From the NCBI GenBank assembly GCA_900317545.1, contig ONHE01000093.1, positions 1-41,214 of the forward strand: DNA of 41,214 nt. Direction: 5' to 3'. Positions 24,753 to 32,898 of the stretch are shown here, piece after piece (within the stretch, counting starts at the first letter, position 1; the number at the start of each line of letters is the position of its first letter). This DNA is from an uncultured Prevotella sp. GTDB lineage: Bacteria > Bacteroidota > Bacteroidia > Bacteroidales > Bacteroidaceae. The notes below the pieces were generated by a model, which saw only the letters and a program-made list of their open reading frames with translations, made no database searches and was not told where the DNA came from. The position numbers and the translations under genes were made by a program.

Positions 24753-26801
24753 ATGAAACGACAGTTGATGATTATCACGGCGTTGGCTGCTGCGCTTTGC
24801 ATGAAGGCGCAGGATGACAGAGAAGTGCAATTGGATGAAGTCCGCGTGGAGGCAGCACGCATCATCCGGAAGCCCGACGGGCAACTGATCCTGCCATCCG
24901 ACGCCCAGAAGCGTGCCTCGACCAACGGATATACGCTGCTCGGCAAGCTTGCCCTGCCCAAGTTGCGCGTGGATGAAGTGCTGCACACCATCGTCTACAA
25001 GGGCAACACGGGACAAGTGCAGCTGCGGATCAACAACACCTTGGCTTCGAAGGATGACCTGCTGGCCTTGGATCCCATGACGGTGAAGGGCGTGGACGTG
25101 ATCGACAATCCGGGCGTCCGCTACGGCTCGGACATTGCATGCGTGATCAACGTCCGCATGCTGCGCGTGGACGAGGGCTGCACCTTGGGCTTCGACGCGG
25201 TCAATGGACTGACGACGTGGCGAGGCGACAACATGGCTTACGGGCGATGGAACCGTGGCCGGTCGGAGCTTGGAATGACATACGACTTTACCTATAAGGA
25301 TTTTGACGGCAACCGATACAGCGAACGGGCCGACTATCTGCTCGCTGATGGCTCAACCAAGACCGTCACCCGAGCTGACGAAGCTGCACGCCGGCGCAGT
25401 TTCGGGCATAATATCCAGTTGAAATATAATTTGGCCGACTCAGCCTCGTATGCCTTTCAGGCCACGTTCTCGCTCGACATGAATCACGATCCGGGCAGTC
25501 CCCATGCGCTTCGCGTTATCTCAGGCGATCAGAACAACTTGACTTCGACTTTCGTGCAGGGACACGACCGCTCGCCCGTTCTCGACCTTTACTTCTTCCG
25601 CCAGCTCACTCCCCGTCAGTCGGTCACGGCCAACGTGGTAGGTACCCAGATCGCGACCCATGAGAAGAACTATATGGACGAAGGGTCGCCTTATGGCTAT
25701 TTTACCCGCGGCCGAACGTGGTCGCTGCTCTCGGAGGTGATCTATGAGAACCGTCTGAAGCTGCTCACGCTCTCCTTGGGACTGCGCCAGCGCCTGAAAT
25801 ACACGCGCAACGCATACAGCGGCGACGTGGAATCGGTCAACCGGATGCACAATGACGGGCTCTATTTCTTTGCAGAAGGGAAGGGAATGCTGCACCGGTG
25901 GGGCTACGTGGCAGGCCTTGGCGCGAGCCGGGAGCATTACAGTCAGGGCGCGTCACGCTATACCTACTGGCTCTTCCGGCCGAAAGCGACGCTCACGTAT
26001 GACATTGCACCGGCCTGGAATTGGCGCTATTCGTTCGAGATCAGTCAGCATATTTCCCAGATCGCCATGATCAGTGACACGCGCATACGCGTGAACAGCA
26101 TGGAGTGGATGGTGGGGAATCCCGATCTGAAGCCTAATCGCGTGATGACAAATCAGTTGCAGCTCTCGTTCACAAAGCCTTGGCTGACAAGCCGCATCTT
26201 GGCCGAATTCCGGATGAACCGTCATGTCAATATGCCGAATTTTATCCGGTCTGACGACAACCAGTTTCTCTACACGCAGACCAACCAGCATAGTTGCGAT
26301 ATGATCTACGTCCGTAACGACATGCGCTGGGAGGCCATTCCCAATCGGCTCTCGGCTTCCATTGAGGCCGGAATCTACCGCTTCTTCAACCGCGGCGACG
26401 ACTACCGCCACTATCTCACCGCTTACAACGTTGGCGGAAACCTCCAGGCCTATCTCGGCCGATGGACGCTGACGGCCAATGCCGACAACGGATGGAAGTT
26501 CATGGAGGGTGAGACGTGGAACCGCCAAGGAGCTGCCGTCTACCTGACGTGCAGCTACCGCCTTGGCGCATGGGATCTGTCGATCTATTGGCAGCATCCT
26601 TTCGAGCGGGCACCGAAGACGTTTCACGGTGCGGTCGTCAACCGGTTGGTCCACAAGACGATGGAGATGAGGCAGGCGGACCTCGGCAACATGGTGAGTA
26701 TCAACATTACCTGGAAATACAATCGCGGACGCCAGTACCGTGCGATCAACAAGCGATTGGAGAACAAAGACACGCAGACCGGCGTGCTCCGACAGCAATG
26801 A
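24753..26801 (+). CDS. TonB-receptor-like outer-membrane beta-barrel protein
   Basis: A 682-aa outer-membrane protein. It has a signal peptide (MKRQLMIITALAAALCMKAQ), then a plug-like domain at about 25-135 (QLDEVRVEAARI, QVQLRINNTLASKDDLLALD, VDVIDNPGVRYGSDIACVIN). A long barrel follows (VGNPDLKPNRVMTNQLQLSF, SINITWKYNRGR). It resembles the Bacteroidota outer-membrane barrel group related to TonB receptors, with no N-terminal carboxypeptidase-like domain. It is smaller than a SusC and has no SusD partner. The stop overlaps the start of the next gene (ATGA), so the two are translationally coupled. Expression is probably set by the regulator encoded upstream. Confidence 0.85.
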   Translation: MKRQLMIITALAAALCMKAQDDREVQLDEVRVEAARIIRKPDGQLILPSDAQKRASTNGYTLLGKLALPKLRVDEVLHTIVYKGNTGQVQLRINNTLASKDDLLALDPMTVKGVDVIDNPGVRYGSDIACVINVRMLRVDEGCTLGFDAVNGLTTWRGDNMAYGRWNRGRSELGMTYDFTYKDFDGNRYSERADYLLADGSTKTVTRADEAARRRSFGHNIQLKYNLADSASYAFQATFSLDMNHDPGSPHALRVISGDQNNLTSTFVQGHDRSPVLDLYFFRQLTPRQSVTANVVGTQIATHEKNYMDEGSPYGYFTRGRTWSLLSEVIYENRLKLLTLSLGLRQRLKYTRNAYSGDVESVNRMHNDGLYFFAEGKGMLHRWGYVAGLGASREHYSQGASRYTYWLFRPKATLTYDIAPAWNWRYSFEISQHISQIAMISDTRIRVNSMEWMVGNPDLKPNRVMTNQLQLSFTKPWLTSRILAEFRMNRHVNMPNFIRSDDNQFLYTQTNQHSCDMIYVRNDMRWEAIPNRLSASIEAGIYRFFNRGDDYRHYLTAYNVGGNLQAYLGRWTLTANADNGWKFMEGETWNRQGAAVYLTCSYRLGAWDLSIYWQHPFERAPKTFHGAVVNRLVHKTMEMRQADLGNMVSINITWKYNRGRQYRAINKRLENKDTQTGVLRQQ

Positions 26802-27301
26802 GAAAGCTCCTGCCCTTCATCCTGCTGCTGATCATCGGCGGTTTGATCATCGCCGACCAGATCCCTTTCACTGACGGCCGGACGCCGGCGAAGCGCTTCG
26901 AGGAAGGAATGAACTTCGTGGAGTTCACAACCTACGTCGACCCCGACCTAGGCTACAGCTTCGAGTATCCAGTATTCTTCAGCCGGGAAGATCTGCCCAC
27001 GTTCGGCATCGGGCATGTGCGGTTTGGTTACCATGCCGATTCGGCCAACATTGTGATCGAATGCCGCGTGATGCCGGGGCGCTTCAGGAATGGCCGGAAG
27101 GATGATGACGTGGAGACGGGGGCGGTGGATGGTGTGGATGGTCACCGTTTTTTCACCCATTATGTGCGCCATCAGGGATGCTGGTATGTCCTCACAGTCT
27201 ACTATCCCGATGCTTACCGACAGGCCTTGGAACGCCTGCTCTATCGGGTGAAAATATGGTCGCCTTTTCCCGAAATGATACCCTCCTTGAGGCAGAGCTG
27301 A
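26798..27301 (+). CDS. Small exported or membrane-anchored protein coupled to the barrel gene
   Basis: A 167-aa protein of unknown function. The N terminus (MRKLLPFILLLIIGGLIIAD) is a signal anchor or signal peptide, so the rest should face the periplasm. The body has GYSFEYPVFFSRE, NIVIECRVMP and a C-terminal half rich in aromatic strands (HRFFTHYVRHQGCWYVLTVY, then YRQALERLLYRVKIW). That pattern reminds me of PsbP/Mog1-like small domains, a weak resemblance. ATG 26798 overlaps the barrel stop as ATGA. This coupling suggests it works with the barrel protein. It is followed 16 bp later by repeat array 3. Confidence 0.75.
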   Translation: MRKLLPFILLLIIGGLIIADQIPFTDGRTPAKRFEEGMNFVEFTTYVDPDLGYSFEYPVFFSREDLPTFGIGHVRFGYHADSANIVIECRVMPGRFRNGRKDDDVETGAVDGVDGHRFFTHYVRHQGCWYVLTVYYPDAYRQALERLLYRVKIWSPFPEMIPSLRQS

Positions 27302-27317
27302 CATGTGGCTCGGCCGG

Positions 27318-27399
27318 AGCTATCCTTTCGACGGCCCGGAGCATAGCTTTCGGCGGCCCGGAGCATAGCTTTCGACGGTCCAAAGCTATGCTTTGCTAA
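27318..27399. repeat. 22-bp unit array 3 (best preserved)
   Basis: Four units start at 27318, 27340, 27362 and 27384. Cores are AGCTATCCT, AGCATAGCT, AGCATAGCT and AGCTATGCT; spacers are TTCGACGGCCCGG, TTCGGCGGCCCGG and TTCGACGGTCCAA, and the last unit fades into TTGCTAAC. The first core is forward-type (TAT centre), the next two reversed (ATA centre) and the last forward again, while spacing and spacer sequence stay constant. It begins 16 bp after the small exported protein gene, in a gap between convergent genes. No separate intrinsic terminator is visible before it. Confidence 0.9.
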
Positions 27400-27860
27400 C
27401 TCTTTGATTATCAAATGGGTATCAGGTATGTTTGCGGCATGGATGCGAGAGCGGAATTATGTCCATGCGAAATGAGAAATGTTGACTGTGAATTGATGAT
27501 TTATTAAGTGATAGGATTTCATTAATGGCGGGTCGGTGCGGATGTTTTGTCAATGCGAATCGAGGAATGTTGAGCGTGGGATGACGCAGAATTTATCTGT
27601 GATATTTTATCACGGGAATGCAGGGACAGGCACAAGACCCTCACCTGCATGATGTTATGAGATTATTGCATATAATCTCATAAGCTCACAACTTGAAAAT
27701 GTTGCGTGTTGAATGATGAAATGGTTAACCTTGATAATACGCCAGAGGCTAAAATATGTCAATCATTCAGGACTGCCCGCTTCCTTTCGTGCGCCGTCTC
27801 CGGATGGCACATGGGCGGTCGGGATATGACTGGCGGATCGCCTGATGATCGCGGCAAAGA
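27400..27860. other. Gene-free convergent gap with degenerate repeat and palindromes
   Basis: No credible gene. About 35 bp beginning GTCCATGCGAAATGAG at 27461 recurs in degenerate form at 27549 (GTCAATGCGAATCGAG), 88 bp later; both continue AATGTTGA. A looser echo is near 27695. GTGATA-TTT-TATCAC forms a 6-bp palindrome at 27599-27613. The strong hairpin at 27655-27683 is listed separately. Confidence 0.5.
27655..27683. repeat. Perfect 12-bp inverted repeat
   Basis: TTATGAGATTAT at 27655-27666 and its exact reverse complement ATAATCTCATAA at 27672-27683 surround TGCAT. Neither strand has a T-run after it, so an ordinary intrinsic terminator is unlikely. It could be a protein-binding palindrome or an RNA 3'-end structure. 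Confidence 0.75.
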
Positions 27861-29186
27861 TCAACTGTTGGATGGCGCGCTCTTGCGGGCTTTGGCTTCC
27901 TTGGCTTTCTGTTTCAAGACTTCGAGGCGGTTGTAGACATGACTGCGGGTATGATTGATCTGATAACGATAGACCATGCTCGTGAAGAGGAAGTAGACGA
28001 GCACCTGTATCCACAGTGCTTGATACTCTGTCCGGATATCTGCAAGTGTCGCACCCATGGAGCTGATGCGAAGGTAGCCACGGATACCGAACGTGGACGG
28101 AAAGAGCCAGGATATGCCCTGCCAGAAGCTGGGGATGTCAGACTGGGGCCAACTGATACCACTCAGGAATAGCAAAGGAACGGAGGTGAAGACGACGAGC
28201 AGCATGACGTTCTCGCGATAGCGCACGACACACGACATCGCCATGCCGAAGAAGATGCACGACAAGACGTAAGGTAAGAGCAGACCGATGAGAGTCGAAG
28301 CTGTTGCCATGGTTGTGAAGTGGAAGAAGCGTGGCACGCAGAGCGTGATATATGCCGACATCACGGCATAGATCATGAAGTAGGCCATCGACTTGCCGAG
28401 CACAATGCGGAAGATGCCGTTATAATGTCGGCTGATCGGAACCAAATCCTGATAGCGGTTGTTCTCGCGTGCGGTACCGGCGGAAAGTCCGATACCGAGC
28501 AGAAGGGTCTGTTGCAGAATGAGCATCAGCACGCCCGGGATGAGCGCATTGCCGTATCCGCCGGTGGCATTGAATATCTGCACCTCGTCGAAGTCTAACG
28601 GTCGGCTGCTGATCGCCTCGTCCCGGGCTGTGACACTGTTGGACTGCGTGATCTGTATTTGCGTACTCATCTCTTGGCTGACAGCCTGAGCCGATTGGAA
28701 GATGGCCTTGTAGGTGAGCATCAGACTCATGTCGCAGTAGACGCCCACATGGCATTGCTCGCCGCGATGGAGTCGGGTTGAGAAGTCGGCTGGAAAATAG
28801 AGCACGCCCCGTACGGCCTGTTTGCCGACAAGATCCTTGGCCTCTTCGAGGTCGTTGCAATAGTAGGCCACTTTCGTGTCAGGGCTTGCGTCGAAGTGAC
28901 GGATGAACTCCCGGGATGACTGACTGTGGGAACGGTCGACGATGGCCACCGGTACGTCTCGGACAACCTCATTGTTATAGATCCACGAATAGAGCAGGGG
29001 ATAGAGCAATGGGACGAGAATGAAGAAGATCAACACACCCTCATCAGTGACCGTAGAGCGAATCTCCTTGGCCCAGATATAGCACATGTCCTTGACACCA
29101 TCGATGATTGTCAATAATAGAGTCGACTTTCTGGTGGTGTTGCTTGTACTGTCCTGATAGTTGTCTGTATGTTGGTCGTTGTTCAT
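27861..29186 (-). CDS. ABC-2 type permease, second of the export operon
   Basis: A 441-aa inner-membrane protein of the ABC-2/YhhJ type, last gene of the operon. After a polar N terminus (1-35) the first membrane helix is at about 48-70 (GVLIFFILVPLLYPLLYSWI). A periplasmic domain of about 150 residues starts VPVAIVDRSHSQSSREFIRHF, then five more helices follow (LIPGVLMLILQQTLLLGIGL, SVPLLFLSGISWP). The C terminus is Lys/Ala-rich and cytoplasmic. It starts 49 bp after the first permease and probably forms a heterodimer with it. No nucleotide-binding subunit is encoded here. Confidence 0.87.
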   Translation of the reverse strand: MNNDQHTDNYQDSTSNTTRKSTLLLTIIDGVKDMCYIWAKEIRSTVTDEGVLIFFILVPLLYPLLYSWIYNNEVVRDVPVAIVDRSHSQSSREFIRHFDASPDTKVAYYCNDLEEAKDLVGKQAVRGVLYFPADFSTRLHRGEQCHVGVYCDMSLMLTYKAIFQSAQAVSQEMSTQIQITQSNSVTARDEAISSRPLDFDEVQIFNATGGYGNALIPGVLMLILQQTLLLGIGLSAGTARENNRYQDLVPISRHYNGIFRIVLGKSMAYFMIYAVMSAYITLCVPRFFHFTTMATASTLIGLLLPYVLSCIFFGMAMSCVVRYRENVMLLVVFTSVPLLFLSGISWPQSDIPSFWQGISWLFPSTFGIRGYLRISSMGATLADIRTEYQALWIQVLVYFLFTSMVYRYQINHTRSHVYNRLEVLKQKAKEAKARKSAPSNS

Positions 29187-29235
29187 CTTGTTGATTCTTT
29201 TGCTGTTCGTCTCTCATAAGTCACGTCCGCATATC

Positions 29236-30399
29236 CTATGGGATGTAGATATATTTCAGCATGGCGGTCTTGATATGATTGATGTTCAGCATCGGCAGGG
29301 CAAAGAAGGCGAGGAGAGCGGCAAGATGTAGCCAGCAGTCGCTCAATGGGAAGCCGTTGAAAATGCTGATCTGATAGATCATATAGAAATGACGCAGGGG
29401 AAAGAGTTGGGCGATGGCTTGAATCATCGGATCCATTGCGACAACCGGAAATGTTGCGCCCGAGGCAGAGAAACTGACTACGGACCATAGGGAACAGACA
29501 CTCATTGACATGCGCAGAGATGGCATGAGGGCGAAGATGAAGATACCGAATCCCTGGCATGCAAGTACGGCGAGCAGGCCGATCAGCAATAAAGGAATCG
29601 GGCCGCCCGAATGTGGGAAGCCTAATATATAGAATATGTAGTACTCAAAACCATAGAAGATAGTGAGAAAAGTCAATGTCTGCGGGAACATCTTACCGGC
29701 GATGGCGACATGGATGTTGTTGTCCGAGAGGGCTATCCATTCCTTTGCCGTCTTGAATTTAAGTTCCGTTCCGATAGAGTAGGGGGTGATGAGGAAGATG
29801 AAAAGCATGAGCAGTCCCGGCACCATGCTGGTGGTCAGGTAGACGTTGTAATTCGACCAGGGATTGTTGATCATGTGAAGATCGAGCGTGATCGGTTGCA
29901 GGATCGTCCGGATCTCTTCAGAAGTCTTGCCGACGGCCGACAGTTTTGTGGCTGCCACCCCGGCTGACCCTAAGGTAGAGATAGTCTTCAAGTCTTTGAA
30001 AAGCATGGATCCTGCCAGGATCGTCACACTGCTGTAGTAGAAAGAAATCTTTGGTTGACGGGAGCTGAGCAGCTCGTCAGTCGTTCCCTTTGGGATGAGC
30101 AGGAAAGCATAGATCTCGTTTTTCTGTATAGCCTCACGAGCCTCATTCATGTTCGGATAGTGAGCTATGACATGTGAAGCTTGGAAAGAATCAAGGTTCC
30201 GAATCATCTTCCGCGACACAGAGGTGTTATCCTGGTCAACCACACCTACGGGCAATTCCATCGGCTGTCCTTCGTTCATCAGTGAGGTGAAGAAGAAGAT
30301 CATGCAGACAGGGAAGATAAGCATGCAGAAGAGATAGATGGGATTGCGTCGCAGAATCCCACACTCGCGAAGGGCAATATGATAGATCCGCTTGATCAT
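29236..30399 (-). CDS. ABC-2 type permease, first of the export operon
   Basis: A 387-aa inner-membrane protein with the same layout as its neighbour. One helix sits near the N terminus (IYLFCMLIFPVCMIFFFTSL), then a periplasmic domain beginning ELPVGVVDQDNTSVSRKMIR. Five C-terminal helices follow, with SMVPGLLMLFIFLITPYSIG and the sequence SFSASGATFPVVAMDP before the last. It starts 9 bp after the HlyD gene. These permeases normally move drugs or lipid-like compounds to a HlyD-TolC conduit, powered by an ATPase encoded in cis in Proteobacteria. Here that ATPase is missing. Confidence 0.88.
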   Translation of the reverse strand: MIKRIYHIALRECGILRRNPIYLFCMLIFPVCMIFFFTSLMNEGQPMELPVGVVDQDNTSVSRKMIRNLDSFQASHVIAHYPNMNEAREAIQKNEIYAFLLIPKGTTDELLSSRQPKISFYYSSVTILAGSMLFKDLKTISTLGSAGVAATKLSAVGKTSEEIRTILQPITLDLHMINNPWSNYNVYLTTSMVPGLLMLFIFLITPYSIGTELKFKTAKEWIALSDNNIHVAIAGKMFPQTLTFLTIFYGFEYYIFYILGFPHSGGPIPLLLIGLLAVLACQGFGIFIFALMPSLRMSMSVCSLWSVVSFSASGATFPVVAMDPMIQAIAQLFPLRHFYMIYQISIFNGFPLSDCWLHLAALLAFFALPMLNINHIKTAMLKYIYIP

Positions 30400-30408
30400 T
30401 CGTCCCTA

Positions 30409-31398
30409 TCATTCCTCCTTGATGATCAGTGACATGCCGGGACGGAGCCCGTCAAATTTCTCCGTAGGACGTGCTTTCACCTCGAATGTCTTCAGGTCGT
30501 ACTGGCCATTTGCTTTCGTTGCCTTCCAGACTGCATAGGACCCTTGGTCCTTGATGTAGAAGACACGCATCTTCAGATGCTTGTTAAAGGCAGGCGAGAA
30601 GGCTGTAAAGGTGTCTCCGATCTTCAACCCTTGCAGTTGGTCCTCACGCACATTAAACGTCCCCCACTGGTCATCGAGGATGGAAATGCTCATAATCGGT
30701 GACCCTAAACCGACCAGTTCGCCGACCTTCGGGTAGACATCGCTGACCTCGCCTTCCACATTCGAGACCTGGACCGTTTCCTTCAACAGAGACTTGACCA
30801 CCTCAACCGCACTCTTCGCAGCCTGCGAATTCTTTGCGGCAATGGTCTTCTCCTGCGCACGGGCACCGTTTTTTGCCATTTCGTATTGACTTTGGGTAGC
30901 CTTGACTTGGGCTTCTGTGGCTTTGTAAGCGGCAAAAGCCTCATCGCGTTTCTGTCCGCTTATCACACCCTCATTATAGAGATTCTGCATGCGGGTGTAG
31001 GTTTTTTGTGCGATTTCATTGGCAGCCATCGCCTGTTGATACAACTGGTAGGCTCCCTGAATCTGTTCTTTCCGCACGCCTTCTGCCGTCATGCTCTGGA
31101 CCGCTTCTGCCGCCTCTCCGGTTGCTTCGGCAACTTTCTTTTGTGCATCCACCTCCGGAACTTCGAGAATGGCAAGTGTATCTCCGACATGAACGAAGTC
31201 TCCTTCTTTCACTCTTATCTCAACCACGCGGCCCGGAAGTTTTGAGGAGACACGGTATTCGGACACTTCCACTTCGCCCTGAATGATCTCTGGCGTGCGC
31301 CCAAGGGTGAAGAAACCTATCAATGCAACGATGACAACTACTGATGCAAAGCCTAATACGGCAAGTAAAATATTGTTGTGTTGTGATTTTGCTGACAT
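30409..31398 (-). CDS. HlyD-family periplasmic adaptor
   Basis: A 329-aa membrane-fusion protein linking inner-membrane permeases to a TolC channel. One N-terminal helix (ILLAVLGFASVVVIVALIGF) anchors it. The lipoyl half-motifs are GRVVEIRVKEGDFVHVGDTL at about 56-75 and VSNVEGEVSDVYPKVGELVG near 215. A coiled-coil hairpin lies between (about 85-200), with the TolC-tip-like YNEGVISGQKRDEA. The beta-barrel and C-terminal LRPGMSLIIKEE complete the fold. It lies 8 bp after the TolC gene. Confidence 0.92.
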   Translation of the reverse strand: MSAKSQHNNILLAVLGFASVVVIVALIGFFTLGRTPEIIQGEVEVSEYRVSSKLPGRVVEIRVKEGDFVHVGDTLAILEVPEVDAQKKVAEATGEAAEAVQSMTAEGVRKEQIQGAYQLYQQAMAANEIAQKTYTRMQNLYNEGVISGQKRDEAFAAYKATEAQVKATQSQYEMAKNGARAQEKTIAAKNSQAAKSAVEVVKSLLKETVQVSNVEGEVSDVYPKVGELVGLGSPIMSISILDDQWGTFNVREDQLQGLKIGDTFTAFSPAFNKHLKMRVFYIKDQGSYAVWKATKANGQYDLKTFEVKARPTEKFDGLRPGMSLIIKEE

Positions 31399-31406
31399 AA
31401 TTCGAT

Positions 31407-32894
31407 TTATTCTAATACGCCAAGTGCCTTCAAGAGGTTAACTTGCGTTAATTTAACTTCTACTTCTGCGTCTATTTTTTGGCTCTGGGCCTGTTGCCAG
31501 GCTGTCTGTGCAGCCATGACATCCGTGATGTCCATCACGCCTTCCTTGAATCCCAGGTTGGCACATCTCAAGTTTTCGTCTGCGCTTTTCAGATTCTGAG
31601 TGGCCATGATAAATTTCTTCTGTGCTTCCCGAACCTTGAATTTGCTTTGTGAAATCTGCAGGTTTATCTTTTCTTGAAGGTCGCTGAGCTGCGTAATGGC
31701 CACCTCTGTGGCTGCCTTGGAGGCACGAACCTTGTATCTCCCGTCGAACCAGTTCCAGACCGGGACCTGAACCATGATACCGACATTCCATACGCCGGAA
31801 AACTTCTTTTCAAAGCCGTTGAAGACATTTGGATTAGAAATCATGTAGCCTCCGGTCAGAGCTATGTGCGGCAGATAGGCTGCCTGCACCAGCCGGGTGT
31901 TTTGGATGCTCATGTCAACGGCATTCTGCAGCATTCTGATCTCTGGCCTTGCGTTCAGCGAGGTGTCATTGATATGAGAGAGATCCGTATCGCTTGGATC
32001 CAGCGTATCTTTGTATTCGTCGGCCAAAATAATCTTCTCTTCAAGCGGGAGGCCGCATATCTGACAGAGAAGCATCTGTGCCAGCGAGAGCCCGTCTTCC
32101 ACTTGGGTAACCTGCATGTCTGCTTCGTTGACTTTGACCGCTACTTTCAGTCCGTCTGCCCTTGTGGCCACTCCCTCCTTAATCATCTTTTGGACATCCG
32201 TGTTCAATTTGTTCACGAGATCCCGATAGCTGTTGGCAAGCTTCTGTTTCTGTCGTAAAGATACAATTGTCCAATAGGTCTGGTCGATGTTGTAGAGTGT
32301 TGTCTGTGTCTTTAGGTCAAGGTCATTGGATGCAATTTCTTCGCCGATGTCTGCCATCTTGTTGGATGCGATGATCGCGCCACCCATATATATAGGTTGG
32401 CGAAGCATGATCATCCCCGTCCAAAGATTTCTGTTATCTGTCCGGAATGCATCGGCAATGCCTTGCCCGAATTGGTCTCCGGCTTGCGCAAGTGAACCAC
32501 CCATCTGATTCAGAATTGTTCCAAAGTCTTGCGCAACTTGCGGGGAGATCAGTCCGTTCTGGGCAAGTCCGGTAAGCAAAGTCGACATGTTGGTCGAGAG
32601 ACCGGCCATTGCGTTGGTTCCCAAGTGTCCAAGTGCCGCTTTCTGACCATTGTTCAGGATGGAGATTTCTTTGTTAAAGTATTGATATCCGCCTGCTGCA
32701 TCAACCTTCGGAAGATACTTCGTGCGGGCCGATTTGCGAATGTTCTTCGCAATGTTCTGGTTTAGTTTGGAGATGTTGAGTTGTTTATTGTTGCGCAAGG
32801 CCAGTGCTCGGCAACTGTCCAGCGTTAGGACTCGTTGTGCCTGAACCCCCAAAGTGAGAAGCCAGAAACCTGAAATAAAAAAAAGTTTCTTCAT
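31407..32894 (-). CDS. TolC-family outer-membrane efflux channel
   Basis: A 495-aa outer-membrane channel with a signal peptide ending LGVQAQ. Two OEP repeats follow: the first from LTLDSCRALALRNNKQLNIS, the second from about residue 300 with ARPEIRMLQNAVDMSIQNTR. Each has long helices and a short barrel strand (VDAAGGYQYF, IALTGGYMIS). The C-terminal GFKEGVMDITDVMAAQTAWQ is typical. A Gly/Gln-rich stretch around 95-145 is longer than in many relatives. ATG 32894 is chosen over TTG 32906. It begins 4 bp after the upstream coiled-coil gene. Confidence 0.92.
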   Translation of the reverse strand: MKKLFFISGFWLLTLGVQAQRVLTLDSCRALALRNNKQLNISKLNQNIAKNIRKSARTKYLPKVDAAGGYQYFNKEISILNNGQKAALGHLGTNAMAGLSTNMSTLLTGLAQNGLISPQVAQDFGTILNQMGGSLAQAGDQFGQGIADAFRTDNRNLWTGMIMLRQPIYMGGAIIASNKMADIGEEIASNDLDLKTQTTLYNIDQTYWTIVSLRQKQKLANSYRDLVNKLNTDVQKMIKEGVATRADGLKVAVKVNEADMQVTQVEDGLSLAQMLLCQICGLPLEEKIILADEYKDTLDPSDTDLSHINDTSLNARPEIRMLQNAVDMSIQNTRLVQAAYLPHIALTGGYMISNPNVFNGFEKKFSGVWNVGIMVQVPVWNWFDGRYKVRASKAATEVAITQLSDLQEKINLQISQSKFKVREAQKKFIMATQNLKSADENLRCANLGFKEGVMDITDVMAAQTAWQQAQSQKIDAEVEVKLTQVNLLKALGVLE

Positions 32895-32898
32895 CTTT

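Noticed and set aside
27599-27613. GTGATA-TTT-TATCAC as a CRP-type site
   Set aside because: The half-site spacing does not match TGTGA-N6-TCACA and no gene starts nearby.
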